Positions 12,601-22,841 of a DNA stretch of 64,000 bases are shown here, in pieces. The stretch spans positions 682,001 to 746,000 of the forward strand of contig NW_017265155.1 of the NCBI RefSeq assembly GCF_001638985.1. The letters are read 5' to 3'. The translations under genes were made by a program, and so were the position numbers. The stretch comes from Phycomyces blakesleeanus NRRL 1555(-) (Eukaryota; Mucoromycota; Mucoromycetes; Mucorales; Phycomycetaceae). Below the pieces are notes generated by a model. That model had not been told where the DNA came from. It did not search any database and saw nothing but the letters and a program-made list of their open reading frames with translations. Positions within the stretch are counted from its first letter, which is position 1; each line of letters opens with the position of its first letter.

Positions 12601-12856
12601 TGTCAACGCTAACCCTGTACCTATTCAGTGTGAGCGTGTTTCCCCAGGCGTTGGTCGATACTACTTTGGTAACGAGCTTAGTCCTACTCTTGTTGGTGGC
12701 AAGAAAATGTATACATGTAAGCTCATGAACTACGCTGAGCGGGACTCGCGTCGTGGAAGAGGACAAAAGGGCCCGCGCAACAAAGTACTTGTGCGTGTTG
12801 GTGGCGGGTGGCAGGACCTTGAGCTCTTTCTACTCCATCAAGCCATACATTATTAA
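9650..12856 (+). CDS. KAR9-like microtubule plus-end protein with SxIP motifs and C-terminal GAS2 (GAR) domain
   Basis: A single-exon frame of 1068 residues. The first ~380 residues are predicted helical with Trp/Leu-rich heptads (LLHWLESAHLAVF, WSGLQHFLASV, KWEYFRIDLSEL, RWQAIFRQVANEV), a spectrin/KAR9-like bundle. Residues ~490-930 are a disordered Ser/Thr/Pro/Arg-rich linker containing repeated RxKTPxP phosphosite-like blocks and two canonical EB1-binding SxIP motifs: STIP at 626-629 and SMIP at 823-826, both near basic residues. The last ~95 residues are a GAR (GAS2-related) domain ending NKVLVRVGGGWQDLELFLLHQ, a microtubule-binding module. By family knowledge such a protein would link EB1/Bim1 at microtubule tips to cortex or motors, as Kar9 does in spindle and nuclear positioning. 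The KAR9 assignment of the N-terminus is inference; the GAR domain is clear. The start is the first of two consecutive ATGs after the 5'UTR intron. Confidence 0.88.
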   Translation: MMANTHPGSALSAFPSPAQSTKSISLQETAYERLMAAPIPDREIREILNLHESLTLYELMDGFDTITSKLLHWLESAHLAVFTLEQNVKEDTMEPKETQPLTEVVNRMEPYIGMLIEIGEALEEKYEDQDDQDMANRLSSQRRREAAKSAITKIQYEWSGLQHFLASVIKQVDCANEKKELIRVMERVSLEMDDMSTMIFQFQERRHAVAMATSSSTFTSDTPQQSAISENEKWLQQKGEDILAEIDSKVEPLFHEIERVHARMKSGTLPVDRSGVLAKKHLMVQEKWEYFRIDLSELKNDVKEERWQAIFRQVANEVDTMIEGLDKAAIQCHNVIQQVRDWHATLGSQTNPSPGSFDRFSRSLLRSTTRSAATATPVAAPPLDREKFRAVAVSFEAKYKYYTPNIDRMLTMLASGIASRASQHSTTQKRHQSMLQRWNGLKAVMDDLRTHDLVDTERLLIERQASPEQRVDRNHNNWKGIRYRPDQESIETRSRSPYGTKPTVSPSSKAKTNTKLKSSPRVSPYTSIDDGQRARSATPSGRASSRASSQASSYASSTYTGSTFPSTTNTGWRSLSQAANTPVSALSPRSQRTASPMMFGQTNQHQSHVGSTLRPSTSDTSSVGSSTIPDRPASRRTKTPGARPAWSSSTKTEKQDFSTLDPLWKGEDKAVAEEVPIVLPARKSRVPATATNGTTSGEKKEASWMKPTKSTIMRKRAQSIDKSSAPVNDLRPKTPVARAKTPNPGYMRAKTPTPVPTRPKSSMGRQDLHRNNTYLSPVSDRERAASPAARRPSPSRPPPEITSLSPPTNRRPTSPIRRAATPSMIPRPKTPSSSDRGGFGFGYRANSPSVFTRPRSSMLHLPPVPQLPNSSDLRSYTPMSQVISSNDSSDDYLSTTSSFLSVPHSSPPSSKSGSPPYPRELLKKQSMPMLAHHSPLRPTHIPTPRTPPPQSCYGQDSSDDEPGFKEQIYKPNKKDPLDIEVAAIVNANPVPIQCERVSPGVGRYYFGNELSPTLVGGKKMYTCKLMNYAERDSRRGRGQKGPRNKVLVRVGGGWQDLELFLLHQAIHY

Positions 12857-13597
12857 GTACTTCATTCTCACTATTACTCTTTCTACCCCAATTCCCAAAA
12901 AGCGCATGTCATACTCGCCTGCATTGTTACTTCTTCTTGTCTTCATCATTCATTTTTGTTTTTTTCATATACACCTCATCCTCGCACGCCATTTAAAATA
13001 TCAAATAAATCAATAAAAGAGATACAATCTTCTATACCAATTATAATTATTCTCGAGTTCTATTTTATACCTTAATTAAACCAATTGGCTGTTAAACTAT
13101 TCGGCTTGTGATGTATAGGACCATGTCTGTAGACTCGTCCTTATTATAATCAAACACATGCTTGACAAAAAGGTCTGTGCTGCCACAGAGTTATTCCAAT
13201 TATTATTGAGGAAGAAACAACACATTGCTTAACTTCTGTGTCCTTGTACGCCTACTGAATGTTCCTGTACAACATTTTTTTTTTAATTTTTTTATTTTTG
13301 GGACCAGGACCCGACCCAGGCTTAAAGAAGTTTGGTGAATCAGTATAATGTTCCCCCGTCCACCCCACACCCACACCAAGCTACCGGCCCCTCTGTATAG
13401 TATATAAAGCGGCCGGTTTGCAAGTTTTAACTTTCTCTTGTTATTCTACCGTTTTCCATAGCAAGTCTTACAGTTATATTTCTGTAAGTTCTTCTTTTTC
13501 TATTCAGACCAAAAACAAGAGGACATACCGGCCAGCTTTACTGAAAAACGAATTATTAAAATAAAATCATGCCTTTTTATACCCCAAGTAGAATACA
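12857..13597. other. Intergenic region and pyruvate carboxylase promoter
   Basis: Contains the pyrimidine-rich 3' flank of the GAR-domain gene with AATAAA-like sequences near 13003-13014, and, nearer 13380-13597, the promoter and leader of the carboxylase gene. No reading frame of note. Confidence 0.6.
13401..13408 (+). promoter_or_regulatory. TATA box of pyruvate carboxylase gene
   Basis: TATATAAA sits 190 bp upstream of the start codon within a locally GC-richer stretch (CCGGCCCC... and GCGGCCGG flank it). It is followed by the CT-rich leader typical of highly transcribed fungal genes. Position and match make it a likely core promoter element. Confidence 0.55.
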
Positions 13598-16500
13598 ATG
13601 CCACATGCCCGAGAACACTCAGTTGAGACAATTCGTCGTAACAGTGAGGTGATGGGTACTCTCAGAAAGTTGATGGTTGTCAACCGCGGTGTAAGTTTTA
13701 TCAAAATATTTACATTTTTACATATCTGTTCTAAAATATTCCTACGTCTAATTCAACATATTTTCTAGGAAATTGCCATCCGTGTCTTCCGCACAGCTCA
13801 CGAGCTGTCGATGAGCACAGTCGCCATATTTTCACACGAAGATAGACTTTCTATGCATCGTTATAAGGTGCATACTTACACTATGATATATATATATATG
13901 TGTATAAGAAGTTTATATATTGATTTCTTTTTCTCATTGACTCGGACAGGCTGATGAATCTTACCAAATCGGAAGCGTGGGACAATTCTCTCCAGTAGGT
14001 GCATACCTTGCCCAAGATGAGATTATTCGTATCGCAAAGGAACACGATGTTGCAATGATCCACCCTGGCTATGGTTTCCTGGCCGAGAATGCCGAATTCG
14101 CTCGCAAAGTGCAGGCTGCTGGTATCACATTCATTGGTCCATCTGCCAATGTCATTGAAAGCTTGGGTGACAAGACCAAAGCTAGAAAGATTGGTAAACC
14201 TAAAGGGGAATTTATTCTATAATGGACTGTTTTTTTTTCAGAGACTAATAGTTGTAAATGTGTAATGTATAGCCATGGATTGTAAGGTCCCTGTAGTCCC
14301 AGGTACACCAGGCCCAGTCGAAAAGTTCACAGACGCAAAAGCCTTTATTCAACAGCACGGCTTCCCAGTAATTATTAAGGCTGCTATGGGTGGCGGTGGC
14401 CGTGGTATGCGCGTTGTTCGTGAACAGAGCGAGCTTGAAGAGGCATTTATGCGTGCAAAGTCTGAGGCTCTTGCTGCCTTTGGTGACGGTACAGTTTTTA
14501 TCGAGCGGTTCGTAGACAAGCCCCGCCATATCGAAGTTCAGCTACTAGCAGATCGTGCCGGCAATGTTGTTCATTTGTTTGAGCGTGATTGTTCAGTCCA
14601 ACGTAGACACCAAAAGGTGGTCGAAATTGCACCCGCTAAGAACCTCGATGCTAGTGTGCGCGAAGCCATCTTGCTTGATGCTATCAAGATTGCCAAGGCT
14701 GTTGAATATAAGAATGCAGGTACAGCAGAATTTTTGGTCGATTCCCAAAACCGTCACTACTTTATCGAAATCAACCCTCGCATCCAAGTCGAGCACACTA
14801 TTACTGAAGAAATCACTGGTATTGATATCATTGCTGCCCAAATTCAAATTGCTGCCGGTGCCCTTTTGCCTCAACTTGGCCTAACTCAGCAGCGTATTCG
14901 CCAGCGTGGGTTCGCAATTCAGTGCCGTGTTACAACAGAGGATCCAGAAAAGAGCTTCCAACCAGATACTGGAAAGATTGAGGTTTACCGCTCTACCGGT
15001 GGTAATGGTATTCGTTTGGATGGTGGCGCTGGTTATGCCGGTGCAATTATTACCCCACACTATGATTCACTCTTGGTTAAAGTCACATGCAGCGGCTCTA
15101 CTTACGAAGTTGCCCGCCGTAAGATTGTTCGTGCTCTTGTCGAATTCCGTATTCGTGGCGTCAAGACCAATATTCCTTTCCTTCAACGGTTGTTAACTCA
15201 CTCAACCTTCATGACCGGTAACTGCTGGACAACATTCATCGACGATACACCCGACCTTTTCCGTTTGGTTAGGTCTCAGAACAGAGCACAGAGATTATTG
15301 GGTTACCTTGGTGATGTTGTCGTCAACGGTTCCCAGATCAAGGGCCAAGTAGGAGAACCCTCATTGAAGGAGGAGATTGAAGTTCCCGTTCTCAAAACTA
15401 CCGCCGATACAACTGTTCCTTGCCAAGATGGCTGGCGTAAGATTATAGTCGAGCAAGGCCCCGAAGCCTTTGCCAAGGCTGTAAGAGCTTATCCTGGAGT
15501 CTTGATTATGGACACTACATGGAGAGATGCTCATCAGAGTCTGTTAGCCACCCGTGTTCGTACTATGGGTAAGTATCTTGAGTTATTTAGAGACAAAAAA
15601 TTAACACAACATCCGATGTAGATCTTCTTAAGGTTGCACCCGTAACCTCCCACGCCCTTAACAATGCATTCGCACTCGAGTGCTGGGGTGGTGCCACGTT
15701 TGATGTTGCTATGCGATTCCTATTCGAAGATCCCTGGGACCGTTTGATCCAACTCCGTGCTGCAGTCCCCAATATCCCCTTCCAAATGCTGTTGCGTGGT
15801 GCCAATGCTGTTGGCTATACATCATATCCCGATAATGTTGTTTATGACTTCTGTGACAAAGCAGTCAAAGCTGGCATGGACATCTTCCGTATCTTTGATT
15901 CTCTTAACTATATTGAAAACATGAAGCTTGGTATTGATGCCGTAAAGAAGGCCGGTGGTGTAATTGAAGCCAGTATCTGCTACACCGGAGATGTATCCAA
16001 CCCTGCACGTACCAAATATAATATCGACTACTATCTCAAGCTTACCCAGCAGCTCGTCGACCAAGGTATCCACATTCTTGGTATCAAAGACATGGCTGGT
16101 TTATTGAAACCCAAGGCTGCTAAGCAGCTTGTTGGTGCTATTCGCAAGCGTTTCCCTGATCTCCCGATTCATGTTCACACTCACGACACTGCCGGTACCG
16201 GTGTCGCTTCTATGATGGCTGCTGCTTCTGCAGGTGCTGATGTCGTTGATGTTGCTATTGACTCCATGTCTGGTATGACCTCACAGCCTGCCATGGGTGC
16301 TATTGTTGCAGCTCTGGAACAGACTCATCTCGGCACAGGTATCAGCATGGAAAATATCCAAGCTTTGAACTCTTACTGGGAACAATGCCGTATGCTATAC
16401 TCTTGTTTTGAGGCCAATGTTAAAGCCGCCGATTCAGGTGTATATGATCACGAAATGCCCGGAGGACAATACACAAACCTCATGTTCCAGTCGCAACAGC

Positions 16501-17468
16501 TTGGACTCGGTGCTCAGTGGCGCCAGATCAAGCAGGCATACAAAGAAGCCAACGATATCTGCGGTGATCTCGTCAAGGTCACCCCATCCAGCAAGGTTGT
16601 TGGCGATCTTGCTCAATTTATGGTTTCTAACAGCCTTTCCGGTAAGGATGTAGTCGACAAAGCATCTACTTTGTCTTTCCCTACGTCAGTAGTCGAATTC
16701 TTCCAAGGATACCTCGGTCAGCCTTATGGTGGATTCCCTGAACCTCTTAGATCGCATATCATTCGTGATCTTAAGCGTATCAACAACAGACCTGGTGCAT
16801 CAATGCCTCCGTTGGATCTCGAAAAGCTTAAGGCTGAATTGGTCGAAAAATATGGAAAGGGAATTCGCGACTACGACGTCATTTCTGCTGCACTATACCC
16901 CAAGGTGTTTGCCGAGTACCGTAATATGGTCGACTTGTACGGCGATTTATCAGTTGTCCCCACACGGTACTTCCTTGCAAAGCCAGTAGTTGGTGAGGAG
17001 TTCCATGTCAACATCGATGAAGGCAAGACCCTAATCATTAAGCTACTTGCTGTTGGTTCCATTGATTCCAACGGAAAACGCGATGTCTACTTTGAGCTTA
17101 ACGGAGAGGCGCGTGTTGTGGGTATTACTGACAAAAATTCCGGTAAGAACTTAACACAGGAATAAGCTTTTTTTTATGTAAGCTAATTTAACGTTGATCG
17201 TGTAGCTATTGAGACTATTACACGTGAAAAGGCAGATTCTTCCAACCCTGGTGATGTGGCTGCTCCAATGTCAGGTGTAGTGGTTGAGCTCCATTGCAAA
17301 CAAGGCTCCATAATCAAAGCTGGTGACCCTGTATGTGTTTTGAGTGCAATGAAGATGGAAACAATTGTATCCTCTCCAGTCGGTGGTCGCGTTGAGCTGG
17401 TTCCTGTTCAAGAAGGCGACTCATTATCTTCTGGTGACTTGGTTGTCCGAGTGGTCAAGAACACCTAA
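13598..17468 (+). CDS. PYC1: Pyruvate carboxylase
   Basis: Six exons (13598-13690, 13769-13867, 13950-14193, 14273-15568, 15622-17142, 17206-17468) total 3516 nt, 1171 residues, the normal length for a eukaryotic single-chain enzyme. Order of domains: biotin carboxylase (~25-480; VVNRGEIAIRVFRTA, glycine loop MGGGGRGMRVV, RDCSVQRRHQKVVE, EINPRIQVEHT), carboxyltransferase (~555-835; DTTWRDAHQSLLATR, metal-binding HVHTHDTAGTG), PYC/OADA allosteric-tetramerisation region, and the biotin carrier domain with SAMKMET, where Lys1134 carries biotin. It makes oxaloacetate from pyruvate, ATP and bicarbonate to refill the TCA cycle. There is no obvious mitochondrial presequence, as in cytosolic fungal enzymes. 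The start ATG is supported over the one at 13569, whose frame stops early. It converges with SAC3, with 214 bp between the two stop codons. Confidence 0.98.
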
Positions 17469-17682
17469 AATTTCTTTTTTTTTCTCAATTCCATTTCCCC
17501 TTGATCCCGCTTTAGCTTGTACACAACTTTATATTACAAATTGTATTTGATGTACTAGCCTATGATTTAAATAGAAATGTTTTGATACGCTGGCTGTAGA
17601 AATTAAGCAATACATTAATATACATCAATTTTTTTAAAGAGAAAAAGGGAAAGGAAAGGAGAAATTACACATCATGGGTTTA

Positions 17683-20600
17683 TTAAAGAGTAGATAATAT
17701 TGGCTGGTTAATAACCATATTTTTGGCCAGCCAGTCAACCTCTTCTTCAAGTCTATCAACAATTGTCATTGGACTCATAATCATTATTTTGAAGTCAGAT
17801 ATAACAGATGTGTTCAAAACACCGAGTTTTCTTGGAATCTATACAAACAAAGTATAATATAGTTAATATGCTTGCTCGTATCCTTAACATATATCTATTT
17901 CTTTTGATTTGCTTGCATTGGAACTGCAAAAAAAAAACTTACATTATTTAACGAATCCTCGAGCGTTTTTGTAGTTGGCCAATAAGCAAACACAATAGGA
18001 ACTTGTATTCCAGGGTTGTATCGGCATAATAAGTCTAAAAACTCATGTAGTCGGTTTCTTTCTTGAGTCCAATAAGCGTTACTGTTACATAAGGTTAGTT
18101 GTAGGTACTATAATGAGTTTTTTGTATAACTTACTTTTCGCAATCATCAATGCCTAATCTTTTCATTTCGGATAGAGAGAATATAACAGCTCCCAATTCA
18201 TTCACAGCCTATATTGCATACACTTAATCGCTTATCCCTTGTCCAAAATTCTTTGTTTGTGTGTCTACCTTTCTGTAGATATTATCATTTGGTGTAATGG
18301 ATCTTGTAGTAATGTTAAATTCTTTGTATCGTTCAGTTCGACGGGAGAATTCTTCATCAAGCCCAAACTTCTTTTGAATCCATTGGGCTGATTGTTCTTG
18401 ACGATTTGCCAAATGAATCCACAACTGCCATTCGGATTTTGCAGAGTTATCCTCTCTCCTTGGTTCAAATTCACACATCGGTGCTTTGATGATGGGGTAT
18501 ATACGTTCTGCAAAGTTTTCTGTTTCCCAGATTGCTTCGTTTGGACCATTATAGGGCTAATATATTATTTTTGTTATACCACTGAGACAAGAGCATTGCG
18601 GGGTACATTCTTTTTTTTTCCTTACCCAGGAGGCCTTGGCTAATGCAGTTTCTTCTGCTTTTATAGTTTCTTGCGCTTTTCGACTAATAACACTCGCCTC
18701 TAATAGTATATTTGAAGCTCGGCCTTTTACATTTGCATTTCCTGCTTCCCATGGCTTAACACCTGCTTTATACATATTGAAATGCCACCTTTTGTTGCGA
18801 GCTATTGCCACCTCATCTCTCTTTTCGACTCGACTGCGTGCGCGCTGTATCCACGGCTTCAATTTTTTCTGCAAGTTTTTTACTCGTTGGATAGCTTTAG
18901 ATGTTAGTTCAAATGATGCTTGTCGGATAACAGTTGACATTAGTTGATTCATCCATCGGTTAGATAGTTGGGATATCAGTGCTTGACGATGCATACGAGC
19001 AATTGCTCTCTCTTGCTCTTCTTGTCGTAGCCTTTCTTGCTCAGCAGCCTCAGCAGCAGCCTTCTCCGCACGACGACGTTCTTCTTCAGCGGCCAGTGCT
19101 GCTCTCATAGTCATTTCTTCTTCTTCTCTCCTTCGAGATTCTTCAGCAATTCGTGCTTCTTCTTTTAATGTTGCTTTAATCTCTTCCTGTCGTCTGTGCT
19201 CTTCAATAGTGCGTTGTATTTCAGCTGCTTTTTTCTGTGCCGCGATTTCCTTTGCCTTTAATTCTGCTTGTAACTTTGCTTGAATCTCAGCCTGGGCTAT
19301 TGCTTTCGTATAAGCTTGCTTTTCTTGGTGAAGTTTCAACTGGGCATGCTTAATTTGAGCTTCCATGGCCGCTCTCTTGGCCTGATTAATTGCTGCCATG
19401 GAGTGTGCCCGCTCTAACTGGCTGTTTTGTAGTTGGGCTTGCATCATAGGATTGTTTTCCATAGATGAGGTTGTTCCATTAACAATATCACGGAAACTAA
19501 TCCCGGACTTTTTTGGTTCGACTAGCATCATAGAACGTCGAGGACGAGGTGTAGATAATGGCTCTAAGACCCAGAGATATGTTTGAGCACACATATTAAC
19601 AGTGTATCACACTCAATGTATTCCTTACCCGCAAAGAAGAATGATTTGGTATCTGCGTGATACTTTTGCCCGAACCTGATAGTAGGCTGGCCCAGAGACA
19701 TGTCAATCTGTAAGCCATATAACTCGACTTCTTCTATGAGCTGCTTTACTGTATCATAAGCAAGCACTTGGCGAACATATTCAGCTTCGACTCCTGGATT
19801 TGCTATCAAATAGGCTTTGTTCATTGCTTTGAGAGCTCCTTTGCGCACCTCAGGAAAGTGCCACTCGAGAAGACATGACATCAAGAATGGTGTGTCTGGG
19901 GCTGCAATCAATTTGAAAAACTTCGAGTAGTAGTTTTGGCATGCTTCAATATTTGCAGGCTTGTTACGACGGGATGATGATTCTCCTATTTCATTGTTGC
20001 GCTGTGCTAATCCGTAGAATTGAAGAGCACGCTTTACATGAAAGTCAAGGAAAATATGGGGTGGGAGCGCCATGGCTTGGCGTGTAATATCATTATCACG
20101 CAAATGTGTAATAATATAATATGCCCTAAACTCGGCTTCATTAGGGGTTTCGATACCCTCATCACGGAGATCATCATAAAACTCTGTCAAACTCAATAGC
20201 ACTACAAAGCATGTACTATCAGAGCTAGTGCGAATTAATGCTTATTCTATAAGCTACCTTTGCGTAATTGTTCTGTTTCTTGTTGTTCACTGAATTTTTC
20301 TTCTTCCAGCTCACACATTTCATGAAGACAAAGAATGTGAAATCGTGCGATACGTTCATGCACTTGGACTGCTGTAATATCTCGAATATTTTGTAGAGTG
20401 AAGTCTTGGCGGATAGACCGTGTACGGTCACGAAGGAATGCATGGCATTTAACAAGTGGATACTCGGAAAGAACATTGTCTACTAAATAGTCAAGAGTTT
20501 CCTATATATATATATATGTAAACATATAACAGTAAGAAATCTACTCTTCTTTTTTCAAGTATCTGGGTTATAGTATATGTACCTTTAAAACAGGAGGTGG

Positions 20601-21436
20601 TCTCACATCTGATGGTAGTGGTTGGTCGTTACCAGCGGCTGATCGCCGGTAGGCTTTTACAGTTTTGTATGGATCAGCATGACCATCTTCATCCTAAGGT
20701 TATGGAAATGATATTAACAACGAGTATATTTTTTATCCACAGAGTTGAGCTGTTTACCATTTCAATAGAATCCAGACCATTTTGGTATTCTCTTTCTACT
20801 AATTCGAATTCAGGACACATAGTCTGGCAAGTTCCTCGAAATTCAATTGCATCTTCTAATCTTCTGGGGATATTTGGGTCGGCAATAAGATTATTTTCAA
20901 TAGCTTGTTTTCGTTCTAGTATTCGGTTGTGCTTGAGCTGACGATACGATGGAGGATACGCATCGATATAATAAAAATGGACAAACAACTCAGTATTACT
21001 ACACAATACTTTACCGTCTTCTTACACTTGCGTGACCGTTGTCAAATGCTCCAAGGAGGAGATCGGCTTGACTTCAGCGTCATAAAGGAAAAGGAGACAC
21101 CCAGAAGCTAACCTCGTCGTAAAGAGCGCCTTTAGATGTCGTGCCAAAACGTTTGGCACGATCTGCAGCTGTTACGGTGTTTCCGCTTAATGCCGGCGGG
21201 GGAGCACCGAAATTGTTGTTTGCCTCGAAAATTGGTAGTTCATCTTTTGGTGCATTACGTTCCCAGACTTTATAGCCACGCGAATTGGTGACATCATGCT
21301 GTGGATTTCGCTGGGTCTGAGAGTTTTGTCCATTAGGATTGTTGCGTGGTGAGTTTCTGTTGTTTGGCGAAGAGCTACCACGCCCCCGCCCACGTCCGCG
21401 CGTTGCTGTTCGAGGTTGTTGTGGATGTTGAAGCAT
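17683..21436 (-). CDS. SAC3: SAC3/GANP family protein, TREX-2 mRNA export scaffold
   Basis: Ten exons (21113-21436, 20758-20988, 20583-20693, 20258-20501, 19629-20201, 18626-19563, 18269-18556, 18135-18208, 17943-18081, 17683-17838) sum to 3078 nt, 1025 residues. Order: an RGRGRG/Asn-Gln-rich N-terminus; the SAC3 signature GTCQTMCPEFE at ~160-170; the helical SAC3/PCI-like domain through RTRSIRQDFTLQNI, HEMCELEEEKF and FRAYYIITHLRD to ~490; then an Ala/Glu/Arg coiled coil of about 150 residues (~535-690), which in the family binds Cdc31 and Sus1; and a C-terminal region rich in WTQERNRLHEF-type helices. Sac3 is the scaffold of TREX-2, docking mRNPs at the nuclear pore. The exon 1-2 join is the least certain: it keeps the frame, but the first residues of exon 2 (LFVHFYYIDAY) are not conserved as far as I know. 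The rest of the splice sites are canonical. Confidence 0.92.
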
Positions 21437-22841
21437 GAGAAGAGAAAGAGTAAATGATTCCTTAATCAGATTGAAGCCATAAAAAACAAATGTATATATT
21501 TGAGGTCCGACGCTGAGTCCAGAAGAAGGTCACATCGTTAAACCTCCTGTTTTGTTGATTTTCTTTTAATAAGCTTGTATAGGATTAATGAACAAAAGAA
21601 AGCTGTACTAGATGGACATTATAATTAAAATCTCTCTTATCTAGCATATGTTGAGTGTAAATTAAAACACTTGATTGAGTTTTAGGTGGTCAATTGCTAT
21701 GAGAATAAATACTTGAACGCCCTCAACAATGTTATGCAGCAAAAAAATGATATCTCTTACATAGGCACAATATTTTATTCAATGGTGTTCATGTAAATAA
21801 TTAATTAATAAAGAAAAGTAAGTAAGTAGCTCAAGTTTTTCTAATGAAATGGGTGTTTTATACCCTTGGCCTATATCAACCTAAAGTAGGGTCCGGTCTA
21901 ACAGATTGCTAGTTTGAATATCCGACATTGAAGGTTTAACAGATACTCTATATACAAATAAAAGTTTTATTTGACTTGGTTATTGTTTTGTCGTGTGGAT
22001 CTAATTGCGTATGTTTTGTATTTTTATAGGGGCAAGCTCAATGTTAAGCTCCTTCATAATCTTTTATGTATTTATTTACTTTCCTATTCCTTGTTCAGTC
22101 TCCCTCGCCCTCCCACCTCCACTTGGTCCCCGCAATGATATCTTTTGAGCCTTTTCACAACTCTTCTAATAGCTCTGGTTTCTCCATAATTACCTTTTCA
22201 CTGGTTATCAACCCAATTTACATGCTCACGACTCTAATTCGATCCTCTTTTCTTATGGCTTTCTGTTAAAACTGGCTTATAGACTGCAATCTATGCTCCA
22301 AATCTCAAGCGTTCGAGACAGCTAATCATTGTTCTTTTACGGACAAACACTCCTGTATTTTTTAAAAGGTTCTTGGCATAGAATATGAGGCAGATAGATC
22401 CTCCCAAACCACTTGGATAAGATGACTTTATGTCTTCTTATCGATCTTTTTAGGCCGCCTGATCCTCTTCTTGCTCTGGAGATCCTGTTTAATCCACTTT
22501 CTTAATGATGTACTTGACAGTCGATAGACTCATGCCAACTACAAAGTAAATCTAGATCGCCCCCGAAATCTGCTGAATACATGTACACGGTTCATCTATA
22601 TCTATAGAAGTTGTCTTTCTCATTAGACCTGTGGGTGTTTTGTGATGAAGATCTGTCTTAAAGTTGGATTGGGTTAATAAAATTGAAAACCAATGCTTTT
22701 ATTTTGATTTTTTTTTTGCGGGAGTTGGAGCGTTTATTATCATAAGTGTATATGTGCATGTGTAAATGTGTATTATGTATCGATTCATTTTTTCAATTCA
22801 TTTTCTCTATTATTGTTGTTATTATTTTCTGATGAGATGAT
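21437..22841. other. Intergenic region with a decayed transposase fragment
   Basis: Between SAC3 (start at right) and the 3' end of the RTT106-like gene. Apart from the Tc1/mariner fragment at 22265-22600, annotated separately, it is AT-rich without conserved frames. Confidence 0.6.
22265..22600 (-). pseudogene. Decayed Tc1/mariner transposase, N-terminal HTH fragment
   Basis: Read on the minus strand, GMSLSTVKYIIKKVD is followed by a stop and, in shifted frames, by IRRPKKIDKK (the GRPKK linker of Tc1 transposases), then NTGVFVRKRTMISCL and ERLRFGA, a stop, IAVYKPVLT. This is the order seen in the paired helix-turn-helix of Tc1/mariner transposases: recognition helix, GRPKK hook, then the second HTH with its SxRTxxxxLxxLGF signature. 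Several frameshifts and stops make it inactive. The catalytic half is not found next to it. Identification rests on motif order, not on a search. Confidence 0.7.
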
